Assembly (NCBI GenBank): GCA_037367355.1 | Contig: CM074698.1 | Location: 2,108,001 to 2,172,000, forward strand | Direction: 5' to 3' | From: Neoscytalidium dimidiatum | Taxonomy: Eukaryota; Ascomycota; Dothideomycetes; Botryosphaeriales; Botryosphaeriaceae | DNA length: 64,000 bases | Shown: positions 10,532 through 21,040 of the stretch, piece after piece | How positions within the stretch are numbered: the stretch's first letter is position 1 | Layout: every line of letters begins with the position of its first letter | Translations under genes and position numbers: made by a program | The notes under the pieces: model-generated | Databases searched by the model: none | Told to the model about the DNA's origin: nothing | The model's input: the letters and a program-made list of their open reading frames with translations, nothing else

Positions 10532-13500
10532 CCCCCAGCCGCACCCGCAGCAACACCCCCCGCCGCAGCCCCAGAGCCGCTCGCTCGCGCCGCCCTTTAC
10601 CCTGGCGCCCTCCGTCGCGCCTCAACACCAGGCCCGCACCAAGAGCGTCTCCACCGCCAGCCCGCCCAAGCTGCAGCGCCCGCCGCTCGGCAACAGAGCC
10701 AATTCCGCGCCCCACGTCCCCAAGCAGCCCTCGCTCCCCCCGCATGGAGGCGCAAAGAATGGTCACGTAGCCCGCGCGCGGCACGGCCCCAGCGACGCTC
10801 TCGACGACAGCGACAGCAGCAGCAGCAGTAGCAGCAGCAGCGACGACGACGACGCCATCAGCCGCGATCCCTTCTTCCTACGATACCACTCCGTCATCCA
10901 GCGCGTCGCCGACGTGGGCCCCGTCGACGTCGACGACGACGACCCCCTCCGCAAATCCCCGGACCAGAAGAGCCCCAGAGCCCCAATGGATGCCCAGGCA
11001 CGTAGTCCCCGCCTCGCGCCGCCCTTTTCCCCGCCCCGTGCTGACAGCCGCGGCCTGCAGTCCGCCGAGGACATCAACATCGGCGTCATTGGCGACAATG
11101 GCGTGGGCAAGACGCGCTTCATCGACCGCGCCTTCGACCTGCGCAGCCGCGCCAACGGCCGCACCGCCACGCGCAAGATGTCGATCGACGGCACCGTCTA
11201 CACCGTGCGCCTGGTCGAGATCCCCTTCGAGGAGCTGGACATTGAGCACGAGGACCGCATCTGCTGGCCCGAAAGAATCGACGACTCGCCCGCGCCACGG
11301 ATCGACGGTGCGCTGATGCTATACGACGTTATGAATCAGGAGAGCCTGGCACAGGTGCCGGGCATGCTAAGTCAGTACTTTCTTCTCCCTCATTCCACCC
11401 ACTGCGCCGCAATCCGCCGGCTCGGGGCAGGATCACTCCCCGCGGCCCTGGATTCCGCGTGCCGATCGCAGCAGCCCAACCACGCTGTCGGGCGTCCCGA
11501 CTGACCTTTTCTCTCGCCTCTGCACAGATGTCGTTCAGAAGACGGCCTTGCCGTGCGTGCTGGTCGGCTGCAAGTGCGACAACCACCCGGCCCATCGCCA
11601 GGTGGATCCAGCCGTGGTGGAGCAGCGCGCAAAGACGCTGGTGGGCGACCTGCCCGCGTTTCAGAGCTCAGACGGATCGCCCGAAAGCCAGCGAATCTGT
11701 CTTTCCGTCATGCTGCGGGCCATATTGGCCTCGCGACAGGGTGAGTGCTGAGAAGGAAGACCGGTCCCCCCCCCCTCCCCCCTCCACGCCCCCTGGTCCT
11801 TGCCCGCGCGCCGCGAACCATGGCTGCGGCGCGTGCGCGCTCGGTCCGTAGGCGCAGTCCCCCATATAACATTACGCACGCAGCTGTCGTTTCAACGCTG
11901 CAACGTGTTTCACGCTTGTGGCCTTCCACCCACATTCCATCGTTCCGCGCCGCTTCTCCCTTTAGCTTACCGTTATCTCTCGTCTGACGTCGTGCCCATT
12001 TAAGATACCCCCGCCGGCAAGGTCGCCGCCGCACAACGCCGCCGCGCCACTTCGAATTCCTCCGCCCTGCAGCCCGTCTCGCCCCGCCCCAGCTGGACGC
12101 GCCGGCATGAGCGTGCAAGCTCAGAGTTCTCCGGTTCGCGTCTGAAGATCCTGTCGGATAATGATGCGGAAACACGCGCCAAGCAACGCTCGCATACCAA
12201 CTCGTTCCTCGATCTCGAAGAGTCCCCCGGCTACGAGTCATACGCTTCCGACGGCGCCGACTCGTCGGACTACGAGCCCAGCATCATCTCCGTCATGCCG
12301 TCGGACGAGAATGGCTACACGTTCGAGCAACTCGTCGACCGCCTGGTCGCCCAGCCGCTGTCCAAACAAGACACCAAATTCGTCGCCATCTTCCTCGCCC
12401 TCTACCGCAAGTTCGCCGCCCCGAGCCAATTGCTCGAGGCGCTCATCAAGCGCTTCGACGCCCTGGAGAACGACAGGAGCCCGCAGATGATCCGCACCGT
12501 TGACCAATTGCGCCATCTGTCGATCATGGAACAGTGGCTCAGCACCTACCCCGGCGACTTCGCCCATGTGACGACGAAACGCATGATGACGCTCTTTGTG
12601 AACCGGTTGGCCAGCAACCGCATCTTTGCCGTCGCGTCCAAGGAGATCTTGGCTGACCTCGAAGCCGTAGTGGAAGATGACGACACGGACTGGGCCTGCA
12701 GTGACAGGCATCGCGAGAACGCGAATTCCACCATCACCGAGGAGGCGGACGACGAATTGTCCAAGAGCGCAACAGAGCTCACCATCAGCATAACGCGTGG
12801 CTCTTCGCATACCTCCGACACCTTGAACGCGGGCCACCCCGAACGGTCGATCAGCACCTCCACCACCACTACCAGCTCTTCACAGACCATGATGAATGCC
12901 ATTGAGCAAGCACGGCAGCAAGCCAAGCTGCTTGTGCCAATACCCCGAGTAACCCTCACCAAGACGCAGTGGCACCTCTTGATGGGCGAGTCGGAAGAGA
13001 ACATTGCGCGGGAGTTGACGCGCATCGATTGGATCATGTTCCAGTCCATTCGACCCCGCGACTTGGTGCGGCACGTCAGCTTGAACGCGGCTGAAAAGAA
13101 GAAGTGCAAGAGTCTGGAAAATGTGGATAGGATGATTGAGCACTTCAATCATTTGGCGTACTGGGTTACCAATTTCATCCTCTTGCGGGACAAGCCGAAG
13201 CATCGAGCTATGATGCTCGAGAAGTTCATGAAGGTTGCGCGTAAGCTGCGCGAACTGAACAACTACAATTCACTCGGAGCCATCCTTGCCGGTCTCAACG
13301 GCACCGCCATCCACAGACTCTCGGCAACTCGCGACCTCATCTCTCCCGCGACCGCCAAGGATTTCATGAAGCTCGAGATTCTCATGGGCACCCAGAAGAG
13401 CCACTTCGCCTACCGTCTCGCGTGGGAAAACAGCTCCGGCGAGCGCATCCCTTATCTCCCTCTTCACCGCCGCGACCTCGTCTCCGCCGCCGAGGGTAAC

Positions 13501-14005
13501 TCCACTTTTGTGAACGACCCACAGAGGCGTGCTTCCAATGCCGGCTTTCTCGGCGGTAGCGCAAGTCCCCGGTCCGGCGGTCCGCCCGGCACGCCGAATG
13601 CAGATGCAATTGCCGCAATTACCGGCAACTCAGGAAACGCGGCAGCTCTGCAGGCAGCTTTGAACAGGTCGAGTGCCCAGGAGAAGGAGGCGCCTCCGAG
13701 TGGGGTGGAGGGCAAAGAGAGGATCAACTGGAAGAAATTCGCGATCATGGGCGAGGTGATTGTGGGGCTGCAACGAGCCCAAGGGTTCCCGTATCCGAAC
13801 ATTGCCCGTAACGACGATGTGAAGAGTCTGGTGCTGGACGTGAGAATCTGCAAGGATGATGACGTGAGTTGCAGATGCTTGCTACTTCGGTATCGATTAT
13901 GCTGACGTGTAACTGCAGGAGCTTTATGACCGATCAACAAGCCTCGAAGCTGTTGGTGCGGCTGGCGAACCCCGCAGAAGGTTCGCCAACTGGTTTCGTC
14001 AATAA
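10212..14005 (+). CDS. Ras guanine-nucleotide exchange factor with N-terminal Ras-like pseudo-GTPase domain
   Basis: Exons 10212-11370, 11528-11740, 12005-13863 and 13919-14005 join in frame to 1105 residues. The N-terminal 280 residues are low complexity (Gln-Thr repeat, poly-Ser, acidic run). A Ras-like P-loop domain follows: GDNGVGKT at 294-301 is intact, but the DxxG position reads EIPFEE and the NKxD position reads CKCD (401-404), so hydrolysis or guanine recognition is doubtful. A RasGEF N-terminal (REM) domain starts near residue 555, and the catalytic CDC25-type RasGEF domain spans about 780-1070, with the typical FNHLAYWV, KFMKVARKLRELNNYNS and DELYDRS-like C-terminal segments. The expected role is loading a Ras GTPase with GTP at the membrane. 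Exon phases (1, 1, 0) agree at every junction. The start is the first ATG of the frame and an upstream exon is possible. After the stop at 14003 another frame stays open to 14216, so an alternative last exon is possible. Confidence 0.88.
10494..10530 (+). repeat. Coding hexanucleotide repeat (Gln-Thr)
   Basis: About six copies of the 6-bp unit CAGACG, encoding alternating Gln-Thr in the disordered N-terminus of the RasGEF protein. The unit length preserves frame, so copy-number change would only alter linker length. Confidence 0.85.
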
Positions 14006-17000
14006 ACCCCAGCGCCGGGGGGCTCCACTTCCACGATCACAGATCAAAACGCAGTCTTCCCCCTTCTTCGGAGCAATCGGGCAACTCGATCTCGAGAAGG
14101 AGGAACGCGAGGCACGGATGCGGAAACGCAACGACAGACGGCAGAAATCGCTTACGTCTGTGCCCGGCCGCGCGATTCCCACGCAGAGCAGAATTGCAGC
14201 AAGCTTGCTCTTTTGAGCGCGGGACAAGTTCGGACTGCGACTGCGAGCTGTGAAAATGGACCAAAAGAGTGGAAACCAAACCATCGTTTTCTTTCTCAGT
14301 GAGAGGGGTTACAGCGCGACAATCGCTATCGCTACTCTACCGTGTATGGGAGTTTTCCTGAGGATAGGGACATCTGTCGCAACTCATGTCTGAAAGAACG
14401 TGGACGTCATAATCACATTTTCATACACCATACATCACTGCATGTACCGCCACATACCACATCATCTATCTATTCCCTTTGTCGTTTGTTGCATGGCATG
14501 GCACGGGGGATCTCATTTCTATTTCCCTATATCTTGTTATCCGCAGGGCAGATGGCGCGAGTGGTGGGGCGGGTTGGTGGTGGGGCGGTCTGGGTGGGAG
14601 AAGGAGGCGGTCTGTTGATCGTTGAGAGATGAGCATCCGAATGTTTCTGTTGCTTTGTCATCATTCTGCGGGTGGTTGTCTGTGTTGCCTTTTCCTTCAT
14701 CATCTGAGCGTTGGATTCTTATTTTTTTTTTCCATTTTCAGATGCGCCTACTTTTCGCCAAGCGTTGATATCATTTTTTTTTTGTTTTGGTAACGGTCAA
14801 TAAACCACCACATCGGGCAATTTTGGAGCAAGGAGAGATTTGGGAAAGATTGGTTCTGGGTTTCTCTATCCTATCTCCGTTCTGGTCTCATTTTCTGGAA
14901 ACTGATCTCATTCCTATATCTTTTTTTTTTTTCTATATTCCTTCCACCCCCTCAATTGGAAGACAAAAAAAATACCCCCCAATTTCCTCTCTTGTTCATT
15001 TATTTTCCAAAGGGATGGTCATAGCTTGAGGGGAGGGCTATACCGCTCGGAATCGTTTGTATTACTTCTTACATGTATAGCGAAATCGGCTGAGCAGTTA
15101 GTCAAGCAGCACGGAAGGGAAAGGAGGGGATTGACGGGAGTCGAAGAGTACCTTGAGCATTAGCGTACGCTCGCGAAAGAGGGCAGACAGAGTTAGGCCC
15201 AAAGTTGCATGATCGAGATGAAAGTTCCATACGAAGCCTGAGCTGTCCGTGCTTTGTTAGACGCGTTCGTGATGATGATGATGATGACGACAATGACGAT
15301 GTAAAAAGTGATGCTAATTTTTTGCTCGTGCGTCTTTCCGTCCATCCCCTTCGCATCGGTGCCTCATTACGCAGTAAATCCCCTTGCTCGCTGGCCCAGC
15401 GCTTCCTTCGTCCCATTCCTTCGCACCCAAAGCGATCCTTCCCACACGCCTCTCCCGCGCGCCGGTGTCTCAACGAGTGCTTAGGGCTTGCAGACGGAGC
15501 ATTCTCCCGCGAAGACGGCGCGTTTCAGCAATGCTTCTGGACGGGCGATGTGGGAAGTGCTTTGAACGAGCCAAGGAAAGGGGGGGGAGAGGTTTTTTTT
15601 TTTTCTTTTTTAGCTGCGCATGCCTCGTGACACGTGCTGGGAGAGGGGCTTCGACGACGGCTTCTAGCGTGCAGCCTAGCACTGTACGGAAGGGGAATTG
15701 GTGTAGTTCGTTCGGTATGCCCCGCGCGTGAGGGGTTTAGGCCGCACCGGCGGCTTCTGCTGCTCCTTCTAGGGGGACTCTAGGTAGGGCACGCGCATAC
15801 GCCCGAGCGCCTTCAGAGAGGCATTGCTTATGCCGGGACGGGAGGGAGCACTCGTGTTTCGTGAACTTGCTCTCGTTTGATGAGGATGACGACGATGCTT
15901 GGCGAAGAGGGAGGGGTTTGTGTTTTTTTTTTTTTTTCTCTCTTTCTTCTTCGCTCGATCGGATCTCGCAAAGAGTGCTGAGAAGAGAGAGGGAATGCGA
16001 AGTGTGAGGGGAACGGGCCTTGGATTGGTTCGTTGGTTCAGCTAGTGCATGCGATGGGCGTCGCCCCGAGATCCGGTAGCGTGTTCCTGACTCTTGCTTT
16101 CCCGTCCTCTCTCGCCATCTAGATCTCTGCTATCTATCTTTGTGTCACGCCATCTTCCTCCGTACTATACAGTGCATGCCGTCCATGGTACGTTCGACCG
16201 CGGCGCCGGACAAGAGAGCGTGTTTGCCGCCCGGTATACGAGCCTGCGAACCGCAGGGGCGAACCCATTGCATGCTATTTTGGGGGGTAGACGCGTTCAA
16301 TTTGCGGGGGATGCGGGAGCAGGCAACTTTATCTTCATCTATCGTGCATATGCGAGAAGCAAGAGTCATCAGCCCTGTCTCCATCTCGGCGCCCTGGCAG
16401 CTTTGCATGTTTGAGAACGACGCACGGCGTCGGCGCTATGTAAGAAACAAGGGGTAGATCCAGGTCCTCGATCGCGCAATCGTCTCTCCTTTTTCCTTCT
16501 TTCTTTTGCCTCTCACTGGCCTGATCTCTGGTGTTTTCCTTTGGTTTTCCGCGTCAAATCCCGATCTGAATCAACGTGCAATATATCTGATCTGACCCAC
16601 ATCTCCACATCTCGTGATCGATTCTAGGATTCGTCTTGCTTGTTTGCACGCACAGGGCCTAGAACCACGTCTGAAGGTGTGACTTCTGGGTAGTTTTGAT
16701 GCCCCGTGGCTACCGATATCGGGAATGCCGTCTCCTCTGCACCTCGACGCATGTATGTCTCAGTCAGCATTCGCTGCCTGGATGCCTTGCTCCAATTCTT
16801 TCAATGCCAGTCAATCGGCGAGTTTCCCCTCCCCGACCACTCATCCCTGCCGCAGCGCAGCTGCCCGACGACGCCGAAAACCCCCCCCCCCTCTCGTTGT
16901 CCCTCCCGCGACCATTTCGGCAACGGACGCCAAACCTCCTCCCTCCTTCACCCCTCTTCCCGAAACCTACAATGATCTTCGCGCATCTCTGAAGAAAAAA

Positions 17001-20000
17001 AAAGAAAACAAAAAGGAAAAAGCCGTGATTCCAAACCGGCTGGCCTGACCGCGGGCGGGTAACGAACGTTTTGTGCCTCAAGCCCGGAAAACGGTTCTGC
17101 GCCGCGCGCGCCCAAAACACCCCTCGTTCCCTTCCGTTGGTCCATCTTGGCCCTTTTTCCTTTTCCTTCTCTCTCGTCCCCTCCCCCCTGGCTCGGGCTT
17201 CTGTTCCCCGCGCTCTGCTACCTCCACCCGTTCGGGTAACGAATCTGCCCCGCCCCGGCCCTTTCCGTCTGATCCTCGCGTTGTTTTAGGTGATCGCGAT
17301 TTTTATTTTCCCTCTCTCTATTCACTCCTGATTCTGCGCCGCACAATGCTTTGCTCAGGGAGTGGTGCCGCACCACCTACGTGCGGAGCTGGTGCTGACT
17401 CGACGCGCTTGAAAGGGGAGGCGTGAGGTGTCTCTGCCGGTTCATCGCGCGCTGTCCGTCTGTGCACTCTCGATTGTAGAGGGAAGGTCACTTCGTATCG
17501 GGATGGGGTGGGAAAGGCCGGTTTACGAGACATTGCAAGGGTACATACATGGGTACTCTCCGTAAGGCGGGGGAGGGGTTGAAAAAAAAAAAAAAAAAGG
17601 GCGACGACGAAACGTGAATAATGGCTCATTTACGCCGGAGGGTTTTGGGGAGGGGACGCAGACAAAGAATGAAGTGCCGTTTGACGCACACAGCAGGGGA
17701 CTTTCCCGATAATTTGGGGGCCAGGAATTTCTTTTACTTTACTTTTCTTTTTTTTTTTCCCCCGCAATATGCCGGTGTTGGCCGCATGTGCAATTTCCAT
17801 TGCGTTCGTCTAGACGTGAATCGGAATTTTCTTCATGCAGCTTACACGCCCCACGTAAACACTCCGATGTACGCGGGCAACCCTCGCGAACGACCGCGCA
17901 AAATCGACCGATCTCAAGCGCCGCAGAAACCTGTCGTATGCGCGTTTGCTTTTCCATCCCGTCCCTTTTCTTCTCGTTACAACTCAGCAGCCGTCCGGTC
18001 CGCTGACATCGCCGGTCCCCTCTTTTCTTCCCTACATATATCTGTTCCTCAGCAGAGCTTAGCGGATCATCTCAGAAGCGGCCCTCCGCGCGTTCCCCGT
18101 TCGATTGAGAAGTGGGTTCTCTCTTTTTTTTTTTTTCTTTTCTTTCTCTCATGCCGTAGTGGGCCCGCAAAAACCCGCGTGGGAAAGCTGGACTTCCATG
18201 TGGGGCGCAGCAGGAGGAGAAAAGGGTCGCGAACAGTCCTTGTGCGTCCTCTGACCTTCTGCGTGCCGGTCAGGTTATTTGTTTTTTTTTTTTCGTATCA
18301 AAGAGCAGCACGCAAGCACCGAATAGCAAGACGTTGCGAGATAAAACTCTGGGCAGGTATAGCACGCAACGAGGTATACGTTATACCACAATGCTGCTAT
18401 GGGCGATGGTGAAGCACGTCCGGCGCGCCCCACATGACTTGCTGCAGGCGCGTCTGCATCTGGACGTGTGGTAGAAAGTAACGTCGTCGGCGGTGCGGCA
18501 CGGATGTTCAAGCTTGACGACGGGCTGCGACGCACGTTCGAAGCGCATTGATCTGTTCTTTGTCCGTTCCTTCGAGGGCGTGAAGCTGGCTAGACCCCGG
18601 CGCCCGCCGTTGGCCGTTTACGTCAAAAAAAAGGTATTGCGGCTCTGTTCTGCGTCTTCCTGCGCGGCTCGGCGCGATCCACATTAGATTGTCGTGGTTC
18701 AGGGTTGCACGAGGCCGACGAAGCCGAGACGGCCGCTAAGTAAGGGGAAGTACTGCCTTCTTTCTGGCACTCTCGTGAAGTCAAGATTGAGCAGAGAGAC
18801 AGGAGTGGCCTGTACTTCAATGTCTCCTGCATACCGGCGGCGCTCGGATATTCCAAGCGGCCGTTGTGCTCGAAAGGAGATTCGGAGTTTGCAATAGCGC
18901 TAAGGATTGCCTATTCCGCGGGGGTCATTTCTCGACGAGTTGCTTCATTGATCGGTTGCTCCCTTAGATTTACTGCTCCGCTATCAGCATGTCTCTTTAC
19001 ACTCACGCTCTGACAAGACGGGAGGATGAAGGATTCCAAGCTTGTCTCCACAGCGGCCGCTGCCGCTGCGGCAATTTCTGAGATATCCACACTCCGCCGC
19101 AACAGCCCCATGAGGCGGTGTACAGTGGGAAGAGGGGCATAGGGGCACCGAGAGGGCATCGAAACCTTCAGCATTCCAGCGCCAGCTGGCGGGAGAAACC
19201 GAGTGCACGGCATAGGGAACGGGAGGGGAGCCCAGTTACGCTCGGGTGGGTAGCCGTCCGACACCAGAAGGACGCCCAGGGGCTGGCGCGAGCTCTGGGA
19301 ATGCGTTCCTTTTTACCCGACCGTCTGGCGTCTGGTGCCTTGGGAATTGGCCTTTGCTTCGGAACCCCGATGCCCGCAGCTTCCCCGAGGGCCGGGCGTT
19401 GGGAATTCGATGATGTGAGCTCCGAGACATTTTTCCTGAGGCTTGTTTGAGGCCCTGGCGTTTGAGGCACGGACGGGCAAGGGGGTGAGGGAAGGGCACG
19501 CGGGAGGCGTGGAGGGCGTATTGGTGCGTGGGTACAATGGGCTGTCTTTGCCAGGGATGCGGTAGCGATGACGTGGGGTGGGACTTTTCTCATAATCAGG
19601 TGAGGGCGGACCAGTACCGCGGTCTCTGGCTTATATTTGCTTTTTCTGCTCCCTTCTTGATGCTGGGTGCTGAATTGTGGGAATCCCGCCCCCAAGTGGG
19701 TTCGTGGCGTGTGGCCCAGCACGCTTAGGATCGGGATGTGCGACTCGGATGGGGTACTCGGTCCTACAACGGTGTTCGCGGGTGTTTGAGGCTGAAATGC
19801 CGTTTTGGGCGTCCTGCAGAGGAGTTGACGGGTATGATAGAGAAGCACTCCATGCTTTGTCTACTATCATTAAAGTCCCCATCTCAAAACGTTGCTATGA
19901 TTGCACGCCTGCAGAACAGATGTATAAGGTCGCGAGAGTCATTACAGATCTCGTAGATTTACCATACGCTGAATCAGAAGCCTTCCACATGGTGTTATAT

Positions 20001-21040
20001 GAATTCAAAAAACCTGGAGTATTCGTACAGACACGCAAATTCTTGCTGCTAGTGATTTACGGGTTTGGATTCAACTCAAGTAGATAATCTGACTCTTCAA
20101 CCCTCACCAATTAGACAATACCATTGGGACGGCGACATATGGCAACCTTTCTACCACTTTCTACGGAGGGTTTCATCATTGTCACCTCTCGATCGCTACA
20201 AAAAACATTGCCAAAATGCTCGTTAGCAGCATCAGAGCTTCTGATTTGAAAATTCCGTCATCTATCAGCGAAGATCGTCCAAACTACCGTACCATAGAAT
20301 GTCACTTCGATTCAAGCAGACATCCCGGCCTGTGCCGTACGAGCCGCGGTACCCTTCCAGCTTTACATGGGCAAGGGAGGCATAAAGCAGGACTCACTTC
20401 AGACGGTTCGCGTGACCAAATTCCACCTTCTGACTCATTACTCTGATCTGCAAGCCGGTATCCGCTTTGATTCACTGGCCAAAGTTGAGGGTTGTTCCAA
20501 ACCGATCTGGGTATCCAATCCCGCTCACACATATACATTCAATACTCACCCGACACAGGAACACAACAGCTCAAACTGATTGCATTGGAGTGTTCAACAG
20601 TCATCGTACTAGTACCGCTACGAAAGCATGTCGACGTGAGAAAGAGGAGGTCCGGAAAATGGTATATTATTCGTCAGTGCTTGGACTATACCTGATTAGG
20701 ATTTTAGTACTCTGAGTCCCTGTGCCTTCCTCCAACTTCAACCGTCAACACATTGGTGCAGTATTGCATTGCTCTGAAAGCCATCGTCGCCAATCCAGCG
20801 CCTCGAATATGTGGGACTAGCAAGGATGTGAAGAAACCCACTATTATCAAATGGCTTCTAAGCGAGATCATATTAGAAAATGCATCATTCCGAGTCTGAT
20901 CTCGGACTCATGAGACTTTTATTCAACCAGTAACTCCCATTCGTCCCGTTCACCTTAATTCCAGCCCCATCAGTGACTATCAAAATATCAAGACTCACCC
21001 ACCGATATGTGGAACCCTACTGTGCCATCTTTCCGAGTAC
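14006..21040. other. 7 kb intergenic region without a convincing gene
   Basis: This is the largest gap in the window. It contains many T, C/T and A homopolymers (for example near 14730, 14925, 15595, 15925, 17583 and 18125). No open frame has a domain, a signal peptide or plausible exon structure. A 263-codon frame at 17621-18412 reads through several T tracts as poly-Phe and looks spurious. From about 19850 to 21040 the base composition becomes AT-richer, up to the 3' end of the Zn2Cys6 gene. Non-coding transcripts or highly diverged small genes cannot be excluded. Confidence 0.45.

Noticed and set aside
17621..18412. 263-codon forward frame
   Set aside because: It reads through several T homopolymers as poly-Phe, has no domain or signal, and other frames are equally open; probably spurious.
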